Source of the DNA: a bacterium
GTDB taxonomy: Bacteria > Bdellovibrionota_C > UBA2361 > RFPC01
Reading direction: 5' to 3'
Assembly (NCBI GenBank): GCA_030431715.1
Contig: JAUIIO010000008.1
Span: 1-64,000, forward strand
DNA length: 64,000 nucleotides
Shown here: positions 24,856-33,942 of the stretch, piece by piece
Numbering within the stretch: the first letter of the stretch is position 1
How the letters are laid out: every line of letters begins with the position of its first letter
Notes under the pieces: generated by a model
What the model saw: the letters and a program-made list of their open reading frames with translations, nothing else
Told to the model about the DNA's origin: nothing
Databases searched by the model: none
Position numbers and translations under genes: made by a program

Positions 24856-24874
24856 GGATTTTCACTCTGTTTAA

Positions 24875-25603
24875 TTAAAAGAGTTCTTCTAACTGCTCTT
24901 CGTTTTCCGCATCAAGATCAGCTTCAGTAGTTGTCGCTGTCGGAGAAGGTTCTGTAAAGAACTCTATAGAGTCATCACCTAATACACGGATAAGCATTGA
25001 TTCGGCGTTCGATTCAATAACGTCTCCAGCAGAGGTTACCCCTGTTACATAGACAGTGGCGATAACTTCAAAAGGTGTCTCCGGAAGTGCTCCCTGATTA
25101 TCACGGAGGTACTTACTAAACTGCGGAGAAATAAGACCTACCGTAGTGTATAGGATATTACCTACCGGGTTAGTAGCGAATCCTTCAGGAAGACTTGAGT
25201 CAAAGGTATCCCCCGCTCCTCCACCAACACCTGTACCACCGTCAGAGATAACTGTTGGACCAACAATTCCGCCAAGGGCACTCTGATAATTCGGTAGGGG
25301 GAGAGTTGTTCCCGGAATCTCGTAGCTGTAGTTCGCTCTGCGCAGACGAATAAACTCACCTTCGAGATTATTCTGAAGCCCAAGAATCGTACGCTGCGTA
25401 GACTCACTTATAAGTGCTGAGCGTGATAAGTTGTAGGCTGAAACTCCAGTACTACCTTCCGTGTCGGCATAAAATCCAAGGAGGGTAAACGAAACCCCTT
25501 GGTCGTTATTCGTTCCACCGCAGGCTGCGATGAGCCCAACAACTGAGGCAACGACTACTGAGTACAAACCTTTTTTGAACAATTTTGATTTCAGGAAGTG
25601 CAT
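24875..25603 (-). CDS. outer-membrane lipoprotein next to pilQ
   Basis: The start at 25603 is chosen for its GGAGTAGGA ribosome-binding site. A lipobox (VVGLIAACGG, Cys28) follows a basic N-terminus, so the protein should be lipid-anchored. The rest is a Ser/Thr/Gly-rich exported domain with a Glu-rich C-terminus (DAENEEQLEELF). It begins 29 bases after pilQ, where a PilP or pilotin-like partner might be expected, but no PilP signature is visible. It could be a species-specific secretin partner; this is inference from position. Confidence 0.65.
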   Translation of the reverse strand: MHFLKSKLFKKGLYSVVVASVVGLIAACGGTNNDQGVSFTLLGFYADTEGSTGVSAYNLSRSALISESTQRTILGLQNNLEGEFIRLRRANYSYEIPGTTLPLPNYQSALGGIVGPTVISDGGTGVGGGAGDTFDSSLPEGFATNPVGNILYTTVGLISPQFSKYLRDNQGALPETPFEVIATVYVTGVTSAGDVIESNAESMLIRVLGDDSIEFFTEPSPTATTTEADLDAENEEQLEELF

Positions 25604-25632
25604 TTTCCTACTCCTATTCCTTTTAAAAAACA

Positions 25633-28158
25633 TTAAGACGACAACTTCATGGCAGCATCATCGAAGCTTCCTTCAACGATACGTGGCGTGATAAAGAAGA
25701 TAAGCTCTTCATCAGCGTTATCAACTCCCGACCTTCTAAAGAAGTGACCAAAGAAAGGCACATCCTTTAAGAACGGTACACCTTCGATAGAGTCCTGATC
25801 GGTAATCTTATAAATTCCACCCATCGCAAAAGTCTGCCCACTGGAGACAAGTACTGAAGAAGTGGCACTTCTTTCAACTTCTGATGGAATCCCATCAACT
25901 TCTTGAGAACCAAAACTACTTGATTTGGCATTGATGTCGAGCAGTACAAAGTAATCAGGAGAAGCCTGAGGAGTTACCTCAAGAGTAATACCGATTTCAA
26001 TTGTTTCCGTAGCGATACCACCACTACCTGCAGCAGAAGCCCCTGAACCAGTCGCAACTGAGAGACCACCTGACGGCGTTTTAACTCGAATCTTTTCAAC
26101 ACTCTTAATCGTAGCCTGCTGGTTGTTTGTCGTAACAACAGACGGTCTGCTTACGATTCTTACCCGACCATCTCGCTCAAGAGCGCTGAGTCGAATATCA
26201 AGCGACTTGGTTCCATCAGCACTATCAAGGAGTAAGCTAATAGCTGATCCAGCCTCGATTCCACCTGAACCAGGAAAGCTCACACCAACTCCCGGCGCAG
26301 CTGCAGGAGATACAGATCCACCGAACTCAATACTGTTCGGAAAGTTACTTCCCGCTGGGTTACCAGTTTCTGGTGACTGTACGAAGTTAAATCCAAGCTC
26401 AGAACCAAACTCGCGGAAGAAGCTACGCTGCGCTTCAACGATCTGAGTTTCAAGAAGAACTTGTGGAGTTCTAAGGTCAAGCCTTGATACGAGCTCGGCA
26501 ACATTACGAACACCGCGCTTAATATCTTTTACGATAAGCTGGTTTGTTCTCTCGTCATACGTAACCGTACCACGCTCTGTAAGAACCGTTTCAACAAGGG
26601 CACGTAGCTCTGAAGCCTTGGCGTAGCTCACACGGATGTACTTCACCACTTGTGCTTCAAGCTCTTCTTCAGCTTCTCGCGCTTGCTTAAGCGCCTCACG
26701 CTCCTGTCTAAGCTTTTCAATAGGAGCGATACGCATAACGTTTCCTTCGAGAACCTTATCGAGTCCGTTCGTTTTGAGGATAACATCAAGTGCCTGATCC
26801 CAAGGAACATCGATAAGTCGAAGAGTTACCTTACCAGTTACGTCATCGCTAGCGATGATGTTTAGGTTTGATACTTCTGCGATAATTCGAAGAGCGTTAT
26901 CAATATCAGTATCTTGAAGGTCAAGAGAGATCTTACGGCCTGTATATTTCGCCGTGTCATCAAGGAGTGAGCCGAGATCATCAAGCTCACCAACTTCTTC
27001 AACACTTACGTCATCAATAGCGGTATCGCCTTCAGCTTGTTCGTTAATAGTGAACTCTGCCGACTGCGCTCTGATATCATTACGAGCCATAACCATTTCA
27101 GGCTGAACTACGATAGTGTTCCCGCGAGCTGCAGCAACCAGTGAAGTTCCCGGCTTAGCGAAAATACGAAGAAGGGTATCGTCTCCGTCTTGGACGGCTC
27201 TTACTGAGCGAATCGCACCGCTCTGCGGTGGGGCAAGTACGGTAGAAAACTGTTGAGGATCATGTGAAGCACCTTCAAGTCTTAGAACGTACTCAGAAGG
27301 GGCTGTCTTCTGAAGCGAAAAGAATCCGGCAGATTCCATTTCAGCAACGACTGAGTTTCCATTAGCACCTGCAGTATCAATACGTACAGCGTGAAGCGTT
27401 GGAGTAAGCTCAGGAAGAGCAGGCTCTTCATTTTGAGCAGCCACTACAGCTTCTTCTTCAGGAGTTTCCTCGGTGCTTACAACAGCAAGGGCATCATCTT
27501 CCTGCTCTTCAATCGCCACATCAACGATCTCTTCTTCGTTGCTGGCCACTTGCACTTCTGGTGCAACAGGTGGAGCCGCCATAAGGTTCTGTGTATCAAC
27601 GAGTGTGACGTAAACCTTATTTCCTTCTGTTTCAGTTTTGTAAGAAACACCTTCTGTCTGAGTTAGGTCAAGAACGACACGGCTCTTGTCAGAGTGTGCG
27701 CCGAGACGAACTCGTGAAATATACGGGTTGTTCTCAACTTCAAAAATTCTGTTTAGACGATTTGCACCCTGTGGGAGATCAAGGACAAGTCGAGACGGTG
27801 ACTCAAGCTGAAGAACATTGACATCAGAAACAGCCGTACCGGTATCAAGCTCAAGGCGTGTACCAGCTTCAAGCTCTGAGAGTTTGATGCCAAGCCCTTC
27901 ACCAGACTGTGACGCAATCTCTTCAGTCTTAATGGGCTCAAGATTAATTTGTGGCTCAGCTACAGTTTGAGTAGAAGTATCAGCCAGAGTGGTTTCTTCA
28001 ATACCACTGCTCATATCAGTTGATTGCTTACGAGCTGAACAAGCCGTAAGAACAAGTGTGCTAAGAAGCACAACTATCAGCAGAGTGCTGATTTTATCAG
28101 ACCGAAAACCTTGTAAAACACTACGAATAACCTCATTCGTGCTTCGCTTTTTACTCAT
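25633..28158 (-). CDS. pilQ: type IV pilus secretin PilQ
   Basis: The start at 28158 (ATG preceded by GGGAG) gives 841 residues. The protein has a lipobox-like segment (LLSTLVLTAC, Cys40) and two AMIN-type peptidoglycan-binding domains (about residues 85-190 and 250-350). A secretin N0/STN domain (KISLDLQDTDIDNALRIIAE), a secretin N1 domain and the conserved secretin pore domain (SRPSVVTTNNQQATIKSV, VPFLKDVPFFGHFF) follow. It forms the outer-membrane channel for type IV pili. A lipobox on PilQ is unusual, because most are targeted with a separate pilotin. The gene is separated from pilO by a 344-base gap. Confidence 0.95.
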   Translation of the reverse strand: MSKKRSTNEVIRSVLQGFRSDKISTLLIVVLLSTLVLTACSARKQSTDMSSGIEETTLADTSTQTVAEPQINLEPIKTEEIASQSGEGLGIKLSELEAGTRLELDTGTAVSDVNVLQLESPSRLVLDLPQGANRLNRIFEVENNPYISRVRLGAHSDKSRVVLDLTQTEGVSYKTETEGNKVYVTLVDTQNLMAAPPVAPEVQVASNEEEIVDVAIEEQEDDALAVVSTEETPEEEAVVAAQNEEPALPELTPTLHAVRIDTAGANGNSVVAEMESAGFFSLQKTAPSEYVLRLEGASHDPQQFSTVLAPPQSGAIRSVRAVQDGDDTLLRIFAKPGTSLVAAARGNTIVVQPEMVMARNDIRAQSAEFTINEQAEGDTAIDDVSVEEVGELDDLGSLLDDTAKYTGRKISLDLQDTDIDNALRIIAEVSNLNIIASDDVTGKVTLRLIDVPWDQALDVILKTNGLDKVLEGNVMRIAPIEKLRQEREALKQAREAEEELEAQVVKYIRVSYAKASELRALVETVLTERGTVTYDERTNQLIVKDIKRGVRNVAELVSRLDLRTPQVLLETQIVEAQRSFFREFGSELGFNFVQSPETGNPAGSNFPNSIEFGGSVSPAAAPGVGVSFPGSGGIEAGSAISLLLDSADGTKSLDIRLSALERDGRVRIVSRPSVVTTNNQQATIKSVEKIRVKTPSGGLSVATGSGASAAGSGGIATETIEIGITLEVTPQASPDYFVLLDINAKSSSFGSQEVDGIPSEVERSATSSVLVSSGQTFAMGGIYKITDQDSIEGVPFLKDVPFFGHFFRRSGVDNADEELIFFITPRIVEGSFDDAAMKLSS

Positions 28159-28297
28159 GAGAAGTCTCCCTTTAAACGAACACAACATAAACAATATATA
28201 AAAACCTGTGCAGCTATGTATGTTCACATACTACTGCCACTGAAAATTTAAACTAAAAGTTCAAGTGACATAAGCTCTTACAATATCATGAAATAAA

Positions 28298-28322
28298 TCA
28301 CTGACAGCCAAACCGTCAATGA
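28298..28322 (-). terminator. possible attenuator or terminator between pilO and pilQ
   Basis: On the minus strand TCATTGAC and GTCAGTGA pair (one T-G wobble) around a nine-base loop, followed by TTTATTTC. It is the only structure seen in the 344-base gap 28159-28502, in which no pilP or other gene is visible. Confidence 0.35.
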
Positions 28323-28502
28323 CCTTTTTTCCACAAGCTACGCTTCATCACTAGCAGATCGCGCGAACTATAGTAGTAAGATGTGTAGAGTTGAAAAAAG
28401 ATTTGCATTTCTTTTAACGAACTTAAGAACGCTGTTTGAGTATGCTCAAGTAGCGGCCGGCTACCTAAGTGCCTGTAATGAATGTAGATTTACAGAAACA
28501 GT

Positions 28503-29117
28503 CTATCTACGACGCGATCGTTGATTAGACTTCTTCTTAATTCGCTCGCTTTCTTCAAGATACCTGAAGGTCGTGGCAACACAGTCCGTTTTAAGGGTTA
28601 CCGACGTTTCTTTTAGCCGGGGCTCTCGTAGTACAATCTGATTAATATTCACGATACGTGGCAGCTGACCCACTTCATCGAAGAACGTAGCCACTTGGTG
28701 ATATCCACCAGTTACAGAGATAGACACAGGAACTTCAGCATAGAACTCTTTTAAGTTCTCAGGGCGAGGCCGAAAGAGATTAATTTCTAGCCCAGCATCT
28801 GTTGCCAGATCTGAGATGGAAGATAGAAGGTCTGGAAGCTCCTTTTTATCGGGAAGTTCCTGAAGCGCAAACTTGAGCTTAATATCAAGCTCTTTTACTT
28901 CTTCACGCACTTTCTGAATATTTTGAGCAAGACGCCGCTCTTGGAGAATTTTCCCTTCAAGGAGCTGTACGCTCTCTTGGAGCTTCACGAGTTGCTTGTC
29001 CTTCTCTTTATAGAGGAAAGCCCAAAAGACATAGCTAAAGAAGACTAAAGAAAGAACACAAAAGCCCGCTTTGTGCATTGTTGGATAGTCAGAAATCTTA
29101 TCAAGAAAATCGTTCAT
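28503..29117 (-). CDS. pilO: type IV pilus inner-membrane protein PilO
   Basis: The 204-residue protein has one N-terminal membrane helix (KAGFCVLSLVFFSYVFWAFLY) and a coiled coil (residues 40-85). A ferredoxin-like periplasmic domain follows with the PilO hallmark VPVSISVTGGYHQVATFFDEV. PilO pairs with PilN to form the alignment complex between the cytoplasmic PilM ring and the secretin. It lies five bases after pilN. The usual next gene, pilP, is missing at this place. Confidence 0.92.
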   Translation of the reverse strand: MNDFLDKISDYPTMHKAGFCVLSLVFFSYVFWAFLYKEKDKQLVKLQESVQLLEGKILQERRLAQNIQKVREEVKELDIKLKFALQELPDKKELPDLLSSISDLATDAGLEINLFRPRPENLKEFYAEVPVSISVTGGYHQVATFFDEVGQLPRIVNINQIVLREPRLKETSVTLKTDCVATTFRYLEESERIKKKSNQRSRRR

Positions 29118-29122
29118 CGTTC

Positions 29123-29713
29123 TTATCCCTTCTTCTTGGAATCTTTCTTGTCGTCTTCAGCCAATAGTATTTTACCGGCGTAATTTACCTGAGCTTGCAA
29201 AACAAATTGCTTAATCTTTGCCCCAAGCTTAGTTGCTTGTTTTGTTTCGACGAGATCAACATTTACAAAATAATCTGAACTATCAAGACTTCGCATAAAT
29301 TCAGCAATTGTCTGGTTATCAAGGGCAAATCCTCTAATGCTAAATGCCCCATTGGTCTCTTTTACATCGGTAAGCCATGAACGTTCAGGAATACTGATAT
29401 TGAGGTCATCCATAACCCGAACAGGACCAATTTTATTCTTCTTAAGACGGGCAATAACGGCAAGCTTTGAGCTGAGCTCCTTTCTCTTCTTCTCGAGGTC
29501 TCGGACTTCTTTCGTCTTCTTCTGCAGTTCAACAAGTTGAGCCTGCAGCACAGATTCTCTTTCTGTGTTTTCCGCAATTGAAGCATTAATACTGCTATTT
29601 AAGAAAAAACAGGTAACAAGAAAGAGAACAAGCCCGGCCGCATAACCGCCAGCCCACAGTATACCTGTTGAATCCTGTACCGAGTCGTCGCCAAGTAAAT
29701 TAATCTTAATCAT
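29123..29713 (-). CDS. pilN: type IV pilus inner-membrane protein PilN
   Basis: The 196-residue protein begins with the PilN signature IKINLLGD, the short cytoplasmic tail that binds PilM. One membrane helix (GYAAGLVLFLVTCFFLN) and a coiled coil follow, then the periplasmic fold (SWLTDVKETNGAFSIRGFALDNQTI). It works with PilO. It lies eight bases after pilM in the same operon. Confidence 0.93.
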   Translation of the reverse strand: MIKINLLGDDSVQDSTGILWAGGYAAGLVLFLVTCFFLNSSINASIAENTERESVLQAQLVELQKKTKEVRDLEKKRKELSSKLAVIARLKKNKIGPVRVMDDLNISIPERSWLTDVKETNGAFSIRGFALDNQTIAEFMRSLDSSDYFVNVDLVETKQATKLGAKIKQFVLQAQVNYAGKILLAEDDKKDSKKKG

Positions 29714-29721
29714 AGTTCTCT

Positions 29722-30801
29722 CTACAAATAATTCGGAATGATCTTATCTCCACTCTCACGAATACCAAGACCAAGCGCTACACTCAGGAGAGGCTCATAG
29801 CTTTTTGCCTCTTGGTCATCAAACACCTCAGTGTAATCAATCTCTTTAAGAGAACGAAGCTGCTCCGTATCCAGTCCAGTCTTTTCCGCAAGTTGCTCGG
29901 TAAGTCCCTTAATGAGCGATCCTCCACCGGTGAGAAAGATCTTATCAATCCCCTCCTCTGAGCCTGAAGCGCTCCAAAAGAAACTAAGCTGACGATTAAA
30001 CTCCTCAGCTATTTGCTGAGCACTCTGGCTAAGAACATCATCTACCCGAGCGTCAGCATCTCCTGCGTACGCTTTCTCTTTTGCTTCGTCAGCATCTTTC
30101 TCGCTCATACCAAGCTCACCCTCAAGCGTCTCGCTCACCTGCTTGCCGCCGATGCTCATATCACCAGTAAAAAGCGTTACGCCACCTTTACAGATATTAA
30201 TACTTGAGTACCGAGAACCCATATTAATAAGCGCAACGGTCTCTTCCGCTACCTCAGGATAATTGAATTCAAAGACATTCTGTAATGCAAAGTAATCGAC
30301 ATCAACTATTGCTGTATCCAAGCCGGCAAGAGCAATGGCGTCAGTAAAACTGTTAATGATTTCGTTTTTTACAGCAACAACGAGAACATCGAGTTGATTC
30401 TTTCCCGTTTCCCCAAGAATATGAAAATCAAGCTTCACAGCATCAATATTGTGAGGAATAAAATTACCTGCTTCAAACTGTATATTGGTCTTTAGGTCTG
30501 CGAGCGGCATTTTTTGAAGTTTAATCTTCTTGGTAAAAACGCTCGGCCCGGGCATTGCTGTTACCACCCTTTTGGGCTCTATGTCGTGGGACTCAAGAAG
30601 ACTATGAATCTCATCAGAAGCCTCTTCACCTTTGGTAATGATATTATTTGAGTAGACATCATGTTTAAGTGGCTGAGTTACCGCGTTCACCAGTCGTGGG
30701 GTAGCCCCTGAGGTGTCAATCTCTACTAATTTCAGCGCATGCGAGCCAATATCAAGCGCGAGAAGCGCTTCATTTTTCTTGAATAAATTTGCAAGTCCCA
30801 T
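29722..30801 (-). CDS. pilM: type IV pilus actin-like protein PilM
   Basis: The 359-residue cytoplasmic protein has the actin/FtsA fold, with phosphate-1 motif LALDIGSHALKLVEI and the IFLTGGGSLIKGL motif near the C-terminus. It forms a ring with PilN's tail and connects to the pilus motor ATPases. It is first of pilM-N-O and divergent from priA across a 154-base gap. Confidence 0.95.
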   Translation of the reverse strand: MGLANLFKKNEALLALDIGSHALKLVEIDTSGATPRLVNAVTQPLKHDVYSNNIITKGEEASDEIHSLLESHDIEPKRVVTAMPGPSVFTKKIKLQKMPLADLKTNIQFEAGNFIPHNIDAVKLDFHILGETGKNQLDVLVVAVKNEIINSFTDAIALAGLDTAIVDVDYFALQNVFEFNYPEVAEETVALINMGSRYSSINICKGGVTLFTGDMSIGGKQVSETLEGELGMSEKDADEAKEKAYAGDADARVDDVLSQSAQQIAEEFNRQLSFFWSASGSEEGIDKIFLTGGGSLIKGLTEQLAEKTGLDTEQLRSLKEIDYTEVFDDQEAKSYEPLLSVALGLGIRESGDKIIPNYL

Positions 30802-30838
30802 AATTGTTCCGGTAGCGATATAAAAATTAGACGCTGTG

Positions 30839-30847
30839 TGTTATACT
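30839..30847 (+). promoter_or_regulatory. extended -10 candidate for priA
   Basis: TGTTATACT at 30839-30847 is an extended -10 (TGnTATAcT) with no clear -35. It lies about 109 bases before the priA start, in the divergent gap shared with pilM. Confidence 0.35.
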
Positions 30848-30955
30848 TTCTGCGAAGTAGAGTGTCCTTCAGTATATGATGCCAGCTCCTTTCAATTCGT
30901 AACATAAAAGACGAAGGCTGAAACTCATAAATACTCACCGTACAGGAGCTTTGGA

Positions 30956-33247
30956 ATGAACTCCTGTTTGACTCTGTGTACTATGCGGCAATTTGTAAAC
31001 GTTGTTATTTCTCCGCTCCCCTCTCCGCTCACGTACGAAGTGCCCAATACATTCGAGGTTAGAGTAGGACACCTCGTGCACGCCCCACTCGGCAAAAGGA
31101 GTGCTACAGGATATGTGGTGGAATGCTTTCAAGAAGGAGAACGACCACTTCCAACAACATTCGCAATAAAGCCAATCATTGATGTCCCTCTTAGCACCCC
31201 TTCTTTTCTCCCATCACAGTTAGAGTTTTTTGAATGGATAGCGAGCTACTATTGTGAGCCACTAAGCATTGTACTCGATAATGCGATCCCGGCGTTTGCT
31301 CCCCCGCGTTATGAGAAGATTCATTCTCTTACCGGGGAAACATTACCTGAGCGTGCCGGGAAGAAACAAAAAGAGATTTACCGTTTTCTATCTGAAAACG
31401 GACCGACTCACTACAAAGAGATCATCACGCGCTATCCTGGCTCTCAAAAGTCATTACAGGGCTTAGAATCTCAAAATATAATTAGCACCGCTCAAAAGGA
31501 ACTTAAGCAATCCTACATACAGCATCAAGAGGTGCCCGAATGGACGCAGCGAGGTTCACTCGAACTCTCTGTTGAACAACAAACTGCCCTTACGAGCATT
31601 GAGAAGCATATCCACGATATGACCTTTTCTCCTTTTCTTTTGCACGGAGTAACAGGAAGTGGAAAAACAGAGATCTATATCGAGGCAATACTTCAGACGC
31701 TCGAGTTGGGAAGAAGCGCTCTCATTGTTGTACCTGAAATATCTCTTACTCCACAACTTGTTGATAGATTTCGTGCCAGACTGGGAAATAACATAGCTGT
31801 GCTTCACAGTGGATTAAGTAAGCGCGTTCGATGGGATTCATGGAGAGCACTCCTTGAAGATGAGTGCAAAATTGCTATTGGTGCTCGAAGTGCTGTTTTT
31901 GCACCCCTTCAAAAACCGGGAATAGTTATTGTCGATGAAGAACACGATTCAAGTTTTAAGCAATCTGACGGCTTTCGTTACAATGCTCGCGATCTCGCAA
32001 TTGTGAGAGCAAAGATGTCCTCTTGTCCCGTCATTCTGGGCTCAGCTACCCCGTCGCTTGAAAGCTATTACAACGCCGCGAAGAAACGCTACACCTACCT
32101 GCCTGTCAGAAACCGTCATGCTACTCATCAATCACTTGATATCGATATCATTGATCTTAATAGCTGCAAAAAAGCCGACATGCCAACACGCAATATGTCA
32201 AAGGAGCTCTATGATGAAATTACGCAAACGCTTAATAGAAATCAGCAAGTTTTTATCCTTTATAACCGAAGAGGCTTTGCCTCTTACCTTCAGTGTGAGT
32301 CATGCGGAACACCAGCTGAGTGCCCGAACTGTAGCGTTACCTTCACCTATCATCAGTCAAAAAATTCACTTCTCTGTCACTACTGTGGCCTGACAATGGT
32401 TCCCCCTCAGTACTGTGAAGCTTGTACCGGGGAACAAGCATTTGCAGCGGCACACAGCCATCAACTCGTTACGGAAATATCAGAATCGCACGGACGCTAC
32501 GTGCCGAGAGGTGCTGGTACAGAAAAGATTTTTGAGGAGCTTCGAGAACTTTACCCTGAAGCAAATATCGATAGGCTCGATAGAGATGTTTCACAAAGCG
32601 AGAAGGATTATCGCCTGATTCTGGATCGGATGCGATCAAAGGAAACGGATATTCTTGTAGGCACCCAGATGATAGCGAAAGGCCACGATCTCCCACACGT
32701 CACTCTTGTCGGCGTCATTGATTGCGATGTTGGGCTTCACATGCCAGATTTTCGAGCCTCAGAACGCACCTTTCAACTGCTCATGCAAACTGCCGGACGA
32801 GCCGGGCGTGGCACGGAGAAAGGGAAGGTGCTTTTACAGACCAGAATTCCTGAACATATAAGTCTGCTTCGAACAAAGGATCATGATTTTAAGAAATTTG
32901 CTCTCGAAGAGCTTCAGATGAGAAAAGCTGCCTTCTATCCACCATTTTCTAAAATGCTTAGAGTGGTGAGTTCTTCTCAAGACAGAAATCTTGCTCAATC
33001 CTTACTCAAACGGTTTCGTGAAATATTAGAAGAAGACGTAGAAGGACGCGCGGCAGGAAGCATTATGATTCTTGGTCCAACTGGCGCCCCGCTAGAAAAG
33101 CTTAAAACACAGTGGCGCTATCACTTAATTGTGAAAAGCGATCGAATACAAAACATCCATCGCTGCGTGCGTCTTTTGAAGTCTGTTCAGCTCCCTTCTA
33201 CGAAGCTACGAGTCACCTACGATATCGATCCACAGGATATGCTGTAA
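30956..33247 (+). CDS. priA: primosomal replication protein PriA
   Basis: The 763-residue helicase restarts stalled replication forks. It shows an N-terminal 3'-DNA-binding domain (VVISPLPSPLTYEVP) and a helicase core with Walker A GVTGSGKTEIY (about residue 234) and DEEHDSSFKQ (about 326). The zinc cluster (CESC, CPNC, CHYC, CEAC; about 446-490) and the AGRAGRG motif VI follow. An AGGAG site eight bases before the ATG supports the start. The stop codon abuts the next gene, which is convergent. Confidence 0.96.
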   Translation: MNSCLTLCTMRQFVNVVISPLPSPLTYEVPNTFEVRVGHLVHAPLGKRSATGYVVECFQEGERPLPTTFAIKPIIDVPLSTPSFLPSQLEFFEWIASYYCEPLSIVLDNAIPAFAPPRYEKIHSLTGETLPERAGKKQKEIYRFLSENGPTHYKEIITRYPGSQKSLQGLESQNIISTAQKELKQSYIQHQEVPEWTQRGSLELSVEQQTALTSIEKHIHDMTFSPFLLHGVTGSGKTEIYIEAILQTLELGRSALIVVPEISLTPQLVDRFRARLGNNIAVLHSGLSKRVRWDSWRALLEDECKIAIGARSAVFAPLQKPGIVIVDEEHDSSFKQSDGFRYNARDLAIVRAKMSSCPVILGSATPSLESYYNAAKKRYTYLPVRNRHATHQSLDIDIIDLNSCKKADMPTRNMSKELYDEITQTLNRNQQVFILYNRRGFASYLQCESCGTPAECPNCSVTFTYHQSKNSLLCHYCGLTMVPPQYCEACTGEQAFAAAHSHQLVTEISESHGRYVPRGAGTEKIFEELRELYPEANIDRLDRDVSQSEKDYRLILDRMRSKETDILVGTQMIAKGHDLPHVTLVGVIDCDVGLHMPDFRASERTFQLLMQTAGRAGRGTEKGKVLLQTRIPEHISLLRTKDHDFKKFALEELQMRKAAFYPPFSKMLRVVSSSQDRNLAQSLLKRFREILEEDVEGRAAGSIMILGPTGAPLEKLKTQWRYHLIVKSDRIQNIHRCVRLLKSVQLPSTKLRVTYDIDPQDML

Positions 33248-33934
33248 CTACTCATCATCATCGTCACTGCCTTCAGCTTCAGCGAACTTCTCATAAAGCT
33301 GAGCATACTCAATATCAAGAGCATCGTAACGCTGCTTCAGGATAAAGTACTGCTGATTTCCCTCTTCAATCTGAATAAGAAGAATATCGATTTTCTCTTC
33401 CGTCTGAACAAGCTGAGACTTCATCTCTAAAACTTGCTCTTGCATCTGAGAGCTCATTTCAATCTCAGAGATAAGACCATCGAGCTGAGCTACAGCTTCT
33501 CTAATCTGCGCCTTAAGTTCAGAGTTTTTTGCAGAAAGATCCTTTTGTTTCTTCTCAAGGATCTTAAGTTCTTCTTTGGTCTCAATGCCGCTCGCTTCGA
33601 GCTCTCGTTCGATCTCTTCAAGCTCTCTAAGACGAGTCTCTACCGTCTCAAGCTCTGCTTGAGTAATAGTGATTCGACCACGTTCAGCTTTAAGCTCTTC
33701 TTCAACACCACCTATCTGTCCGATGAGTTCTTTAATAGACCCAATATCCACCATCTGTGAATAAAGTGATTCTATCTTCTGCTTAAGCTCTTCTTTCTGG
33801 GTCTTTTCATCGCGAAGACGTGAGATATTTTTATGAACGCCCTGCATGTTCTTTTGAATGGTGACAAAAAGTAGGGCAGCTACGGCACCCGCTGAGACAA
33901 CACCTACAATGACGACAATAAGATATGGAATCAT
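33248..33934 (-). CDS. membrane-anchored coiled-coil protein
   Basis: The 228-residue protein has an N-terminal membrane helix (YLIVVIVGVVSAGAVAALLFV) followed by nearly continuous heptad coiled coil to residue 220 and a short acidic tail (AEGSDDDDE). No enzyme motif is present. It starts eight bases after the VWA-domain gene and is clearly co-transcribed with it. The two membrane proteins probably interact. Ends of priA and this gene are adjacent with no spacer. Confidence 0.65.
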   Translation of the reverse strand: MIPYLIVVIVGVVSAGAVAALLFVTIQKNMQGVHKNISRLRDEKTQKEELKQKIESLYSQMVDIGSIKELIGQIGGVEEELKAERGRITITQAELETVETRLRELEEIERELEASGIETKEELKILEKKQKDLSAKNSELKAQIREAVAQLDGLISEIEMSSQMQEQVLEMKSQLVQTEEKIDILLIQIEEGNQQYFILKQRYDALDIEYAQLYEKFAEAEGSDDDDE

Positions 33935-33942
33935 AGATTGTA

